Source of the DNA: Shewanella olleyana | GTDB taxonomy: Bacteria > Pseudomonadota > Gammaproteobacteria > Enterobacterales > Shewanellaceae | NCBI RefSeq assembly: GCF_023283825.1 | Contig: NZ_JAKILD010000001.1 | Span: 62,001 to 126,000 of the forward strand | Direction: 5' to 3' | Length of the DNA: 64,000 bases | Part shown: positions 1 to 9,493 of the stretch, in pieces | Position numbering within the stretch: the stretch's first letter is position 1 | Layout of the letters: each line of letters starts with the position of its first letter | Position numbers and translations under genes: made by a program | The notes under the pieces: generated by a model | What the model was told of the DNA's origin: nothing | Databases searched by the model: none | Seen by the model: the letters and a program-made list of their open reading frames with translations, nothing else

Positions 1-47
1 GTTTTCGCAGAGCCCACATGGATGTGTTTACGGCGAGTCTTGGATGC

Positions 48-256
48 ATCTGTACATAAGGTCACTCTTTCACATCTGAACCATAGGGATATGGTAAATG
101 TCAGTATGATGTCTGGAACATCATTGACCATGTGATCGCGACATTCCGTTCATCCTGAACATTCCTGCGGCAGGCAATGGATTAGATTGAAGTAATGGTC
201 TTCAATAATTGAGCAAGTATAAATGAATTACAGAGTTGCTGTTCGTAACTCACTTA
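48..256. repeat. Dispersed 209-bp repeat, copy 1
   Basis: This segment aligns without gaps to 35703-35911 at a constant offset of 35655, with about 24 mismatches counted by hand (near 88% identity). The best-kept core is around positions 115-160, which contains GGAACATCATTGACCATGTG. Similarity stops sharply on both sides. No long reading frame runs through it, so it looks like a non-coding or decayed mobile repeat. It lies just upstream of an accessory hypothetical gene, as copy 2 lies upstream of an accessory permease. The rest of 1-374 shows nothing else I can name. Confidence 0.8.
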
Positions 257-374
257 TGCCCCAAAACGAGTTTAGGATGAAATGAAATTCGTATTTTACT
301 CGGTGTATTTAGTTGCCTTTGAGCTATAGGATAAAATGACGGATGTAATTCATTTTGGATGGGAGGAGATAATA

Positions 375-902
375 GTGATTTCAGAACTTGAACTAGACAG
401 AGCTTTTGCAGGTCAAATTGAAAACTCCATTAATTTTCAACAATGGTTTTTAGGAAAAACAAAGTTCTCAGAGCAATCAGATGACCTGCGTCTACTACAC
501 AAGGAACAGGCCAACCTAAAGCCGAAAAAGAAACAAGAAAATTGGTGGCGGCACTGGTGGTGCAAAATTGAAGATGGTAGTGAATCTGAAACGGATATAT
601 TTTTAGTTTTTGAGAATAAAGAAAGTCAGCAAAGAATCGCACTTCATATTGAGGATAAGCCTCCACATGGAAAATTCACGCCAAATCAATATTTAAACTA
701 TAAAAAGCGAGCCGAGTTTATGAAGGGTAAAGCAGAATTCATGGCTTATGATGATTTTGCAACGGTTTTGGTCTCGCCAAAGGTCTTTATAGAAAGGAAT
801 CAAGAGGAAGTAGCTAATTTCGATTCGATTGTCACCTATGAAGAAGTGTCTGAGTATATAGCGCTTTTTGGAGATTCTATAAATGAATCTAATACTAAAT
901 AA
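375..902 (+). CDS. Hypothetical protein, possible PD-(D/E)XK nuclease fold
   Basis: The 175-residue product is not recognised as a named family. Its centre shows a pattern of acidic residue, hydrophobic strand, then E-D-K (SETDIFLVF followed about 18 residues later by HIEDKPPHG) and a downstream Q-x(3)-NY-x(3)-R helix. This resembles the D...(D/E)xK core of restriction-like nucleases; the link is inference. I chose GTG at 375 because a strong Shine-Dalgarno, GGAGG at 362-366, sits 8 nt before it. An in-frame ATG at 336 would add 13 residues but has no comparable site. It is isolated, AT-rich and next to a dispersed repeat, which suggests acquired DNA. Confidence 0.6.
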   Translation: MISELELDRAFAGQIENSINFQQWFLGKTKFSEQSDDLRLLHKEQANLKPKKKQENWWRHWWCKIEDGSESETDIFLVFENKESQQRIALHIEDKPPHGKFTPNQYLNYKKRAEFMKGKAEFMAYDDFATVLVSPKVFIERNQEEVANFDSIVTYEEVSEYIALFGDSINESNTK

Positions 903-907
903 GGTTA

Positions 908-1044
908 AATGAAAAGCCTGTTTTAGTGCTGATAACTTTAAATGTGCTGTCGCGATAATATGGGCGCTTCCTTCGTACTAAATATAATTGTATAACCCCA
1001 TACTTACCGGCCCTTGGGCTGATGGTTAAGCAAGGCTTTTCATT
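908..1044. repeat. 137-bp segment with 12-bp terminal inverted repeats
   Basis: AATGAAAAGCCT at 908-919 is matched exactly by its reverse complement at 1033-1044. The interior has no reading frame of note. It could be a small MITE-like element or a chance pair of arms; only one copy is seen in the window and no clear target duplication is visible. Confidence 0.3.
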
Positions 1045-1107
1045 GATGGCAAAGAACTATTTTATGATGTTCATTTATTATACAATAGTTTTTTTCTTGC
1101 CCATTAA

Positions 1108-3276
1108 ATGGATATTATGCGCTTCTTTCAAGAATTAAAAAGACGTAATGTTTTTAAAGTCGCTATAAGTTACTTAGTCTTGAGTTGGCTAATAATTCAG
1201 GTGGTATCACTTGCCGTGCCTGCTTTACATTTGCCTACATGGGTAAATTCATTAGTGTTTTTGTTTGTGATCATTGGCCTACCTTTTGCGCTGTTTTTTG
1301 CTTGGGCATTTGAGCTCACCCCTGAAGGTATTAAGCGTACTAGCGAAGTGACTGAAGAAGCCTCCATTGCCCCGCAAACCGGGCAGAAACTGAATATTCT
1401 ATTAACCACTTTATTAGTAATAGCACTCGGTTATATTAGCTACAATCATTGGGTAACGAGCGACAACGTCTCGGGTGGTCGTGTACAAATAAAATCAACC
1501 AGCACACCCTCTGAAAGTAAACAAATCAGTAACCAATTAGAACAAAAAGCGGTTTTACCTTTGGCTGTCTTACCTTTTGTTAATTTAAGTAATGACCCTG
1601 ATCAAGAATACTTTGTTGATGGTTTGACCGAAGAATTACTTAACAGCTTAACCCGAATTGATGGACTTAAAGTGACCGCCCGTACATCTAGCTTTGCCTA
1701 TAAAAACAAAAGCATGGATATGCGCGATATCGCTGAAGAACTTAGTGTCGATTACCTCGTGGAAGGTAGTGTACGTAAAAGCGGAGAAGATATACGCATC
1801 ACAGTTCAGTTAATCGAAGCTGCATCTGGCAGTCATATATTATCTGACACCTTTGATCGCAAACTAGTTAACGTATTCACTTTACAAGAAAACATTAGTA
1901 ATCAAGTAGCAGCTGCGTTAAAGCTGTCGCTAATTGATAAAGACACCCGCTATACCACTGCCTTAACAAAACTGGATTATATTGCGGTTGAACAATTGGT
2001 CACCGCGCGTAGTCTACTCAGTGACCGAACCGAAGAGTCCAACCTAAAAGGTATTAAAATCCTCGAAGCCTTAGATGAAAAATACCCTAACACCCCAGAA
2101 ATCATTGGCCTCGCTGCTTATACCTATATGGAGAAGTCAGCAATTGGTGACACAAGCGGCATTGAACATGCTGAAGGCATGGCGAAAAAAGCCTTGGCAC
2201 TAGATAATAAAAATATCGATGCGTTAAATACGCTGGTACATTATTACGATGACTTTGCCGATACTCGACCTATTTCATTGGAAAAAGACCGCCAGCTCAT
2301 CCGTTATTATCCCGCAGTTGCTGAACACTATAAAATTTTATTGGGTCATGCTGCTAATTTAATGCTGCCCTGTGAAGAAATTCAGGAAGAATTAGATAAA
2401 GTACCAAACGGGATTTTTAACAAATTAGAGCAACAACAATACCAATATTGGTTAAACCAATGCCTTTCCCCTAAACAAGCGGCGCAACAATTGTTGGAAC
2501 ACCCCGACGAAGGTATTGAAGACTATTGGGCAGAGCGCCATGTTCCTGATCATTATTTTTTATCTACACAACAAAAATTTGAGGCGAACCCCAATCTGGC
2601 AAATTCTTCCTTTTTTTATCTTAATTTACTGGATATAGGCGCTTATCAGCTGGCAAAGCGCGTGGCCCAAAAATTCGATTTCAACAAAACAGGGTATTGG
2701 GCATTATATGCGTCTATCTCAGCTTATATGTACGATATTCAATTAGAAAAATCCCCCATAGATTTACTTTACTTATTACAACGAGACTTTAGAAATACAG
2801 TAGATATCTGGATTATGGCAGCACTCATTAAGCAGACTAAAACGGAAGAAAAGTCAGCTTTGTTGATGGATTATTTAGACCAAGCCCCGTCCTTCGAGCT
2901 ATCGGTTCAAAATGTATGGGAAGCTTTGGGGTTAGTCATGCTGCAATACCACACAGGGCAGATAGAACAAAGCCAACATAGCGCGCAAACAATCTTCAAT
3001 GCGCTTGCTCAATATAAAACACAATATCCAGAGTCATTCCAATTCTGGCGGCTTAATAGCTTGTACCTGATTGCCAGTTTTTACAGTGACAATATGGCGC
3101 ACAGCGAACAAATTCTGCAGCAGGGATTCAACGACGAGTACTCTTATTGGTGGGATTCAGCCGGCCTGAACAATTTTGTGTTATCACCGTGGAAAGACCA
3201 TGCTGTGGTAGTAGAGTATATGAGTCGGATTGAGCTTGACCGACAGCGAATACGGGAAAAGTATGGGTTAAAGTAA
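1108..3276 (+). CDS. Membrane protein with TolB-N/FlgO-like domain and C-terminal TPR-type region
   Basis: The 722-residue product starts with the conserved RFFQELKRRNVFKVA segment, followed by three predicted membrane helices near residues 18-40, 46-69 and 95-112. A TolB-amino-terminal/FlgO-like domain follows at about 152-255 (AVLPFVNLS, GLTEELLNSL, LVEGSVRKSG). The rest is helical and TPR-like. Proteins of this layout are often annotated as adenylate-cyclase-like or CadC-like, but no cyclase or DNA-binding domain is visible here. The likely role is an inner-membrane sensor or scaffold with a periplasmic helical part; the substrate is unknown. An alternative ATG lies at 1117. The gene stands alone. 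Confidence 0.7.
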   Translation: MDIMRFFQELKRRNVFKVAISYLVLSWLIIQVVSLAVPALHLPTWVNSLVFLFVIIGLPFALFFAWAFELTPEGIKRTSEVTEEASIAPQTGQKLNILLTTLLVIALGYISYNHWVTSDNVSGGRVQIKSTSTPSESKQISNQLEQKAVLPLAVLPFVNLSNDPDQEYFVDGLTEELLNSLTRIDGLKVTARTSSFAYKNKSMDMRDIAEELSVDYLVEGSVRKSGEDIRITVQLIEAASGSHILSDTFDRKLVNVFTLQENISNQVAAALKLSLIDKDTRYTTALTKLDYIAVEQLVTARSLLSDRTEESNLKGIKILEALDEKYPNTPEIIGLAAYTYMEKSAIGDTSGIEHAEGMAKKALALDNKNIDALNTLVHYYDDFADTRPISLEKDRQLIRYYPAVAEHYKILLGHAANLMLPCEEIQEELDKVPNGIFNKLEQQQYQYWLNQCLSPKQAAQQLLEHPDEGIEDYWAERHVPDHYFLSTQQKFEANPNLANSSFFYLNLLDIGAYQLAKRVAQKFDFNKTGYWALYASISAYMYDIQLEKSPIDLLYLLQRDFRNTVDIWIMAALIKQTKTEEKSALLMDYLDQAPSFELSVQNVWEALGLVMLQYHTGQIEQSQHSAQTIFNALAQYKTQYPESFQFWRLNSLYLIASFYSDNMAHSEQILQQGFNDEYSYWWDSAGLNNFVLSPWKDHAVVVEYMSRIELDRQRIREKYGLK

Positions 3277-3837
3277 GCCGATACGAAAAATGTTTCACAA
3301 TTCATAACTAACTACTATTTGCAACTATCGGGGCAGGACAACGTGAAGTCGAAATTAGTATTGATTTTATCCACAATAGACTCTAGGTCGTTTTGCTCGT
3401 GATAGTTAGAATTCTATAATAATTTCTTAAGCCGAAAGCTCTCTTTTAGAGATAAGAGTATTTTGTCGGTCGACTATTGGCTAATTAAAGTCATAAGGTA
3501 ATTATTGATGTTAATGCCTAGAATTTGGATTATTAGCTATTTTATAGCATTAAGTTTTCTTATGAATCGTCAGTTTATAACAAACTTTATTTTTAAGTTC
3601 ATAAGACCGAATGCTGATTAATCCATCTAAACCACCTATACAAGCGCTTAAGGTATCAAGATACTTTTACTAATCTAAATCCAGTGTTCTAGATTAGAAA
3701 CTCTAACTAGCTTTTGTCCAAGAAATAGTTAGAAATTCAATTCTAAACTTAACCCTCTTGGCATTGACTCTTTTTACGATTATCTTTAACCACTAGTCGT
3801 TTTGATGAATTAACTGAGTGAGTTAATAAAACTATTT
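3277..3837. other. AT-rich intergenic region
   Basis: This 561-bp stretch holds no convincing terminator or RNA. The only coding candidate is the short frame at 3508-3621. It separates two unrelated genes. Confidence 0.5.
3508..3621 (+). CDS. Possible small hydrophobic peptide
   Basis: This is a 37-codon frame starting at an ATG with a TAAGG about ten bases upstream. The peptide begins MLMPRIWIISYFIALSFLM and would form one membrane helix, then a basic tail. It may be a small membrane protein or chance coding in AT-rich DNA. I do not recognise it. Confidence 0.2.
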   Translation: MLMPRIWIISYFIALSFLMNRQFITNFIFKFIRPNAD

Positions 3838-4302
3838 ATGACACAAATCCAATTAGTTTTAGCCCAAATTGAAGATGCTGCGCTATTAAAAGCACTGGCA
3901 GTTAAAGCGTTTCAAGCTGACTTTGAACAATACGGTAGTTTTCCGCCACATATTGAATCCACGCCTTGGCATCAGCAAAGCATTGAGTCTGGTCACTATT
4001 ATATTATTAAGCATGATAGTCAGACTGCCGGTGGCATTTTATTAGTACCAAAAAGCCTGACAGAAATTGAAGTGAAGTACTTCTTTATTGCGCCAGCATT
4101 TCAAAATAAATGCATAGGCTTAGATACTATTTCTTTACTGGAAAAACGCTATCCTGATGTGCTTAATTGGTCGTTAGTGACTCCTTATAAAGCCTTTCGT
4201 AATCACCATTTTTATCAAAAATTAGGTTATAAAAAAGTCGGTGAAATTCAGCCTGAACCCAATGAAAATTTTTGGCTGTTTGAATACCAAAAAACGATTT
4301 GA
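3838..4302 (+). CDS. GNAT family N-acetyltransferase
   Basis: The 154-residue product has the length and order of the GNAT fold. An N-terminal segment leads to a strand (TEIEVKYFFIAPAFQNKCIG, positions about 80-99), which resembles the acetyl-CoA-binding strand and following loop, although the usual Q/R-x-x-G-x-G/A loop is degenerate. The C-terminal HHFYQKLGYKKVGE segment is the typical F/Y-x-x-x-G-F signature. Its substrate cannot be read from sequence. No clear ribosome site precedes the ATG. It stands alone. Confidence 0.75.
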   Translation: MTQIQLVLAQIEDAALLKALAVKAFQADFEQYGSFPPHIESTPWHQQSIESGHYYIIKHDSQTAGGILLVPKSLTEIEVKYFFIAPAFQNKCIGLDTISLLEKRYPDVLNWSLVTPYKAFRNHHFYQKLGYKKVGEIQPEPNENFWLFEYQKTI

Positions 4303-4517
4303 TTACACACCTTTCATCATTCTTCACTCCTCAGTTTAATTGCTCTGTTTATCCACCTTGATCTATCCCCTTCGTTTATAGCCTTGGTTTAAGATCTTAA
4401 TTATGACCTCTGTGACGAGCTTAGCTAACAGCCGTTGCAGTTCAGTTTTTTATTCAGTAAGTTACAGACTTAAATTAGTAAAATTAGATGTAATGGATTA
4501 TTAGCGTTAAGGAAAAT

Positions 4518-5042
4518 ATGATGAAATGGAATTTTTTAACTAATATGGCTCAATTACGTGTATCGCTGCAGATGTTGTTAGCCGTGTATTTACTTGCAAT
4601 TGCACCGTTTAAAGCACTGGCTGAAGATAAACCGACTGCAATTGAGTTTGACTATCAAGCCTTTACTCAAGACTACTTTGAAGCATGGAAAGGTTCACAA
4701 AAACCTGATGCCACCAAAGAAGATTTAGAACATTATTTATCTTTTTTAACTGATGATGTGGGTTATCAACATTTACCTTGGAGTGATGATGATAGTCGTC
4801 AGCCAGATGGCAAAGCTGCACTGCGTAAAGGAATGACTTACTACTTAGCCTCACACGATGAGTATTCTGCCAAACTCACTAATCAAGCTTATGGACATAA
4901 TGTAATTATGATTGAGTTTCATACCGTTGCCAAAGGGATACACCCAGATAATGGCCAAGTTACCCATCATGATAATGGTTCATTTGAAGTGCTTGAAATC
5001 GACAATGGCAAGGTGTCAGTGATTAGGCACTATTCTAAATAA
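4518..5042 (+). CDS. Exported NTF2/SnoaL-like protein
   Basis: The 174-residue product starts with a basic and then hydrophobic signal peptide ending near AIAPFKALA, so it should be exported. The mature part (Y-F-x-A-W-K, LSFLTDDVGYQHLPW, VIMIEFHTVAKG, SFEVLEIDNGKVSVIRHY) has the helix-then-curved-sheet pattern of SnoaL-like NTF2 folds. Such domains bind small ligands or catalyse isomerisations; the role here is unknown. AAGGAAAAT precedes the first ATG. It is followed after 48 nt by an ACT-domain gene and may be co-transcribed. Confidence 0.65.
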   Translation: MMKWNFLTNMAQLRVSLQMLLAVYLLAIAPFKALAEDKPTAIEFDYQAFTQDYFEAWKGSQKPDATKEDLEHYLSFLTDDVGYQHLPWSDDDSRQPDGKAALRKGMTYYLASHDEYSAKLTNQAYGHNVIMIEFHTVAKGIHPDNGQVTHHDNGSFEVLEIDNGKVSVIRHYSK

Positions 5043-5090
5043 AGAGCTAAGTAATTTGCTAAATAAACTAAGAGTAACCAAGGAATTAAG

Positions 5091-5489
5091 ATGTCAGGAA
5101 TAACGGATTTATCAAAGTTACTATCAAATATGTCGCCAGAACTACAAGCTGGTGAGTTTGTCTTTTGTAGTGTTAAAGGGTGCATAGCTGATTATGCTCA
5201 TTTAAATCCATTATGTTTTTTTCATGAGCAAGAAGGGCTGACTTTAGTACTTGCAGTTGAATCTGCGATTCAAGCTTATTTGCCTTTTGAAGCGAGGTTT
5301 AAACAAATCACGTTAACAGTGCATTCCAGTTTAGAAGCGGTGGGGCTCACCGCTGCTATTTCTCAAAAGCTGACTGATAATGGCATCAGTGCCAATGTTA
5401 TTGCTGCCTATTATCATGACCATATTTTTGTTCCTGTAGATAAAGCGGCAATTGCGATGTCATCTTTAAAGGAATTTTCAGCGGTATGA
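5091..5489 (+). CDS. ACT domain-containing protein
   Basis: The 132-residue product matches the small stand-alone ACT-type proteins: residues about 62-130 (FEARFKQITLTVHSSLEAVGLTAAISQKL...) give the beta-alpha-beta pattern and the glycine-containing GLTA turn used for amino-acid binding. Stand-alone ACT proteins are regulatory or ligand-sensing; the ligand is not visible. A good ribosome site, AAGGAA, precedes the ATG. It follows the SnoaL-like gene closely on the same strand. Confidence 0.7.
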   Translation: MSGITDLSKLLSNMSPELQAGEFVFCSVKGCIADYAHLNPLCFFHEQEGLTLVLAVESAIQAYLPFEARFKQITLTVHSSLEAVGLTAAISQKLTDNGISANVIAAYYHDHIFVPVDKAAIAMSSLKEFSAV

Positions 5490-5776
5490 ACTCAGGTTTT
5501 AATCTTTCAAAACATGCTTAAAGAATACTTTTAGGTGATTAAGCTATTCACTTTGTTGTTTATCCGCATAAGAACCTGTTCCCTTTAAATTAACGATATA
5601 TCCGCTTCATCCAAGAACCATATTATAACTCGCTAATTTCATGGTTATATTTGAGTTCCATATCAAATTAACTCTATACTGCATTTATACTAACAAGTCT
5701 CTAATTTACTGTTAACAACCTTTCAAGTTAATAGTGCTATTTAGCTGCTGAATATTTGTCGATTCAAGGGAAGGTT

Positions 5777-6943
5777 ATGACTGATAAGAATAATGAAGTG
5801 TCTTCAACTGAGGTAGCTATGCAAGCTGAAGAGGCTCAAGTTGATCAAGCTCCCACAGCTGATACCCCTGCAGATAAAGCAAAAAATCAAAAGATTCGTA
5901 AAGTGACTAATATCATTTTGCTTGTGGTGGGCTTTTTGTTTGTCTTTCATCTATTTGCCGACCGATATATCCCTTCTACAGATTTAGGCCGAATTCGAGG
6001 CTTTGTGGTGCCAATAACGCCGCAGGTTTCTGGTGAGGTGATTGAAATTATAGCCACGCCTAACACCTTAATACGTCAAGGTGAGGTATTGGCGCGCATT
6101 AACCCACGTGATTACGAAATAGCACTATTTACTGCGCAGCAGAATGTGACCCAAGCAGGTCAAAACATGGGGGCGTTAACAGCCAATGTCACTGCGGCAC
6201 AAGCAAAAGTGGCGAATGCAGAAGCTAACTACACCAATGCTCAAGTTCAATCAAAGCGTATTTTTACCATGGTTGAGCAAAATGTTATGTCTCAAGCTGA
6301 TGCAGATAATGCTCGTGCTGAATTAGCCAGCGCTGAAGCTGGTGTTGCAGCAGCCAATGCCGACTTAGCCAAGGCTGAAGAACGTTTAGGCTCAGAAGGT
6401 GAGAATAACACCGCTGTTAAATCTGCATTGTTAGCGCTAGAACAGGCGGAGCTAAATTTAGCGAGAACCGAAATCAAAGCGCCCACTGATGGTGTTGCTT
6501 CTAACTTTCGTTTAAAAGAAGGTTTTTATGCCAGCGCAGGTCAGCCTGTTATGACGTTTATTTCTTCTGAAGATGTGTGGATTGAAGCTAACTTCAGAGA
6601 AAACAGTATAGGTAATATGAACCCTGGCGACAAAGTTGAATTTGCGTTGGATTATGCACCAGGTGAAGTCTTTACAGGCAAAGTCGCTTACATCGATTAC
6701 GGTGTGGATTGGGGCCAAAATGAACAAACCGGTAAACTTGCCCAAACCACAGGTCAAACTGGCTGGTTAAGACAATCACAGCGCTTTCCAGTCACCATAG
6801 TGTTTGAAAAGGAAGAGGCTAAAGGCTTAAGACGTGTTGGTGGCCAAGTTGATGTGATGGTGTATACCCAAGAAAGCTCTGTAATGAACCTGTTCGGTAA
6901 ATTCTGGATCCGCTTAGTTAGCTGGTTCTCTTATGTCAGATAA
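5777..6943 (+). CDS. HlyD/EmrA-type membrane fusion protein
   Basis: This 388-residue periplasmic adaptor has one membrane helix at about residues 46-65 (VTNIILLVVGFLFVFHLF), a lipoyl half (PQVSGEVIEI, NTLIRQGEVLARIN), an alanine-rich coiled coil at about 105-215, the second lipoyl half (LARTEIKAPTDGVASN) and a beta-barrel (PVMTFISSEDVWIEANFRE). It should bridge an inner-membrane transporter to an outer-membrane channel. I took ATG 5777, preceded by AAGGGAAGG, rather than an upstream TTG at 5756. It overlaps the next gene, a DUF2955 permease, by 11 nt, so the two are translated together as an export pair. Confidence 0.88.
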   Translation: MTDKNNEVSSTEVAMQAEEAQVDQAPTADTPADKAKNQKIRKVTNIILLVVGFLFVFHLFADRYIPSTDLGRIRGFVVPITPQVSGEVIEIIATPNTLIRQGEVLARINPRDYEIALFTAQQNVTQAGQNMGALTANVTAAQAKVANAEANYTNAQVQSKRIFTMVEQNVMSQADADNARAELASAEAGVAAANADLAKAEERLGSEGENNTAVKSALLALEQAELNLARTEIKAPTDGVASNFRLKEGFYASAGQPVMTFISSEDVWIEANFRENSIGNMNPGDKVEFALDYAPGEVFTGKVAYIDYGVDWGQNEQTGKLAQTTGQTGWLRQSQRFPVTIVFEKEEAKGLRRVGGQVDVMVYTQESSVMNLFGKFWIRLVSWFSYVR

Positions 6944-7982
6944 GCCAACTGCAGTTATTGACCCTGAGCTAGAAGAAGCGATTTATACCCGCAGGGTATT
7001 GCGCTTCACGCTTGGGATTGGTTTAGCCGTAGCCATTTCTGCAGTGTTTGCATGGCAGCTAGCTTTTATTGTGCCTGTGTTTGTGGCTAAGTTTTTAGTC
7101 GATAGAACTGAGCCAACGATTCAAACTGTTTATGAACTATTAATATCGATGGTAGTAACGATTGCTATTGCTTGGTTAGTGAGTTTTGGTCCTGTGCAAT
7201 ATCCCATTGTGTTGTTACCTCTGCTTGCATTATTAATGCTGTGGGCTTACTACCTGTTCTCCGATCCTAAATGGAACTTCTTTGCCACCATTTTAATTGT
7301 CGCAACACTAGTCTTACCTTACTTAGGTATTCTTCACCCTGGTGCGGCTATTTTTGTCGGTGTTGGCCTAAGCTTTTCAGGTTTAGTAGCAGTGTTAATT
7401 TTCACTTTGCTTCATATTTTACTACCTGATTTATCTCCTAACCGCGAAACCCATGTCGCTGCTGGATTAACTACAGATGAGCGTTTATATGAGTCTGTTC
7501 GTGCGTTAATTATCGCTTTTCCTGTGATTACTTTTTTCTTTTTGTTTGAAATTACAGGTGCGCTGCTCACGATGATTTTTATTGCGATTTTGTCGTTGCA
7601 ATCAGCAGGCAGTAAAAGCGTTAAAGTGAGCTTGTTTTTATTGATCACTAACGGCATTGGTGGTGTGTTAGCCATTGGTTTTTACAACCTACTGGTGATA
7701 GTGCCAGAGTTGGTATTTTACGTTGGCCTTGCGATGATTTGTGCATTGCTGTTTAGTCAAAAAATCTATGCTGATGCGGCTAAAGCGCCTATTTTTGCAG
7801 GGATATTTTCAGCTTTATTAGTGGTTGTGGGGTCTACTGCCTCGTCAACAGATGCGGATGTTGCTACCAACTTTTATATTCGTATTGCGCAGTTATTTAT
7901 GGTGGGTGTATATATGGTGGTAGCGTCTTTCTTTTTAGAAACTCGAAATTGGGCTTTTTTACAAAAAAGAACTGCAAGCTAA
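6933..7982 (+). CDS. DUF2955/FUSC-like inner-membrane protein
   Basis: The 349-residue product is almost all membrane helix in two blocks of about five, split by a hydrophilic stretch around residues 165-185 (LSPNRETHVAAGLTTDERLYESVRALI). That matches DUF2955 and related aromatic-acid-exporter-like permeases, which pair with an HlyD adaptor. The start lies inside the end of the HlyD gene. An AraC regulator follows after 16 nt on the same strand. Export of a small organic acid or drug is inferred from family and pairing; the substrate is not known. Confidence 0.75.
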   Translation: MSDKPTAVIDPELEEAIYTRRVLRFTLGIGLAVAISAVFAWQLAFIVPVFVAKFLVDRTEPTIQTVYELLISMVVTIAIAWLVSFGPVQYPIVLLPLLALLMLWAYYLFSDPKWNFFATILIVATLVLPYLGILHPGAAIFVGVGLSFSGLVAVLIFTLLHILLPDLSPNRETHVAAGLTTDERLYESVRALIIAFPVITFFFLFEITGALLTMIFIAILSLQSAGSKSVKVSLFLLITNGIGGVLAIGFYNLLVIVPELVFYVGLAMICALLFSQKIYADAAKAPIFAGIFSALLVVVGSTASSTDADVATNFYIRIAQLFMVGVYMVVASFFLETRNWAFLQKRTAS

Positions 7983-7998
7983 ATTAAGTTTATAACGT

Positions 7999-9123
7999 AT
8001 GTATGATGAAAATTTGAGGGTAAATGTGCCGTCACAAAAGTCTGATGTCCCTAAGAAAGGTAACACTATCCACTCACACCATGTGGGGAGAGAAAGTGAT
8101 GATGGACACATAAAAGATATAGGCAATCAAAATCTCTTTATTCCTCTACTCAGAGCTGAATATATAGCGCCATTTGTAGCACGCTTAAAAGACTTTGAAA
8201 ACAACATATACCCCATCATTGAACAAGCGGGCTTACCTGAAAGCTTGTTAACCGACAAATATGATTACGTATCTGAACAAGCAGTATTGAATTTACTTAA
8301 GCTAATGGCTCACAAACTTGGAAAAGAGCGTTTTTCTGAATGGTTATTTCAGGTGGCGCGATCTATATTTGTTCCTCAGCACTTAGCCAAAATTTCTTTG
8401 AAAGGAACGGTGAGGCAAGCGTTAATCGACTTTACTCAAGTGGTTAATCTTGAATCTAAGCAAACCCATATTCAATTGAAAGCAGGATTAGGGAAAGTGT
8501 GGTTTGCCCGTTTTCGTCTAAAAGAAGACCCCATTGAAATCGACCTTTCAGAACAGTTTGCACTGACTATGATGGTGGAGTTAGTTCGATCTGTGACTCA
8601 AACAAACTGGCAACCAATCGATATTGGCCTGCAGTCATCTCGTGAAGCTGAATATTTAAATGTACTCAAGTTAGACAGATCTCAGGTTTACTATTCTCGC
8701 CGCGTTACAGCATTAAGTATTTCTGAGGAAGTGTTAGATTGCAAGGTGAAGCTAAAAGAAGGCTGGGAACCCACAATTAAGCCTGCGATAGAGAGCCCTA
8801 AAAGTTTTGTGGAGAGTTTACAATTTGCACTATTACCTTACATGTCTCTTGGTCGACTATCGATAACGACAGCTGCTGATTTATTAGGGTTAAGTGTACG
8901 TACATTGCAACGTCGGTTGTCCGAAGAAGGTATGAGTTACAGGCAAATGGTGGATGATATTTATTTTCAGCAAGCCAAAACAATGCTGACTGATAATCAA
9001 ATCGCAGTTACCGAAGTATCTGCCACTTTAGGCTATGCCGATATCGCTCACTTTTCCCGTGCTTTTAAACGCATGTCAGGCATGTCACCTAGAGCGTTTC
9101 GCAATAACCTAGTCTCGAATTAA
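7999..9123 (+). CDS. AraC-family transcriptional regulator (OruR/ArgR-like layout)
   Basis: The 374-residue product has an N-terminal ligand-binding region (about 50-240) of the arabinose-binding-like type found in OruR-like regulators. A C-terminal double helix-turn-helix follows at about 285-372: LSITTAADLLGLSVRTLQRR is the first helix pair and VTEVSATLGYADIAHFSRAF with MSGMSPRAFR the second, canonical AraC signature. It lies 16 nt after the DUF2955 gene, so it is probably in the same operon and may control the export genes. No convincing ribosome site was seen at this ATG, so the first few codons are uncertain. Confidence 0.85.
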   Translation: MYDENLRVNVPSQKSDVPKKGNTIHSHHVGRESDDGHIKDIGNQNLFIPLLRAEYIAPFVARLKDFENNIYPIIEQAGLPESLLTDKYDYVSEQAVLNLLKLMAHKLGKERFSEWLFQVARSIFVPQHLAKISLKGTVRQALIDFTQVVNLESKQTHIQLKAGLGKVWFARFRLKEDPIEIDLSEQFALTMMVELVRSVTQTNWQPIDIGLQSSREAEYLNVLKLDRSQVYYSRRVTALSISEEVLDCKVKLKEGWEPTIKPAIESPKSFVESLQFALLPYMSLGRLSITTAADLLGLSVRTLQRRLSEEGMSYRQMVDDIYFQQAKTMLTDNQIAVTEVSATLGYADIAHFSRAFKRMSGMSPRAFRNNLVSN

Positions 9124-9493
9124 ACTTATGCGCTTAAGTTGTCACTAATGAATATTTAAATATTACTGCGGTTTTTTGAGATGAGTTGATGAAAGTCTTT
9201 TTTAAAGCTTTCAGTGAAAACCATTAACATAGAAAAAGTGATGATTAACTAAATGTCAGTTTTATATCGAGAAACTGACCTATTTTAGTGAAAACCTCGT
9301 TTTATTGATTTTATGTGAGTTAATAAGTTGTTTTTGCTTTGCTATAGGTGTAATGCGACAGAACTTACGCTATATTTTTAAACTAATTGATATTGAAATT
9401 ACCTTTATTTAAGCGAGTTAGCGACACATTCGTGACATCTTATGATGCTAACTTTATTTAATGGAATGCCACTAAACTAGGGATAGACAATTT
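9124..9493. other. Intergenic region before the AI-2E permease
   Basis: This 370-bp spacer contains one clear hairpin at 9255-9279 (8-bp arms, GTCAGTTT with AAACTGAC, 9-nt loop) followed by CTATTTTAG. It may be a weak terminator for the AraC unit. Otherwise I see only AT-rich sequence and probably the promoter of the next gene. Confidence 0.4.

Noticed and set aside
5756..5776. Upstream TTG start for the HlyD-type gene
   Set aside because: The ATG at 5777 has AAGGGAAGG in place; the TTG has no site.
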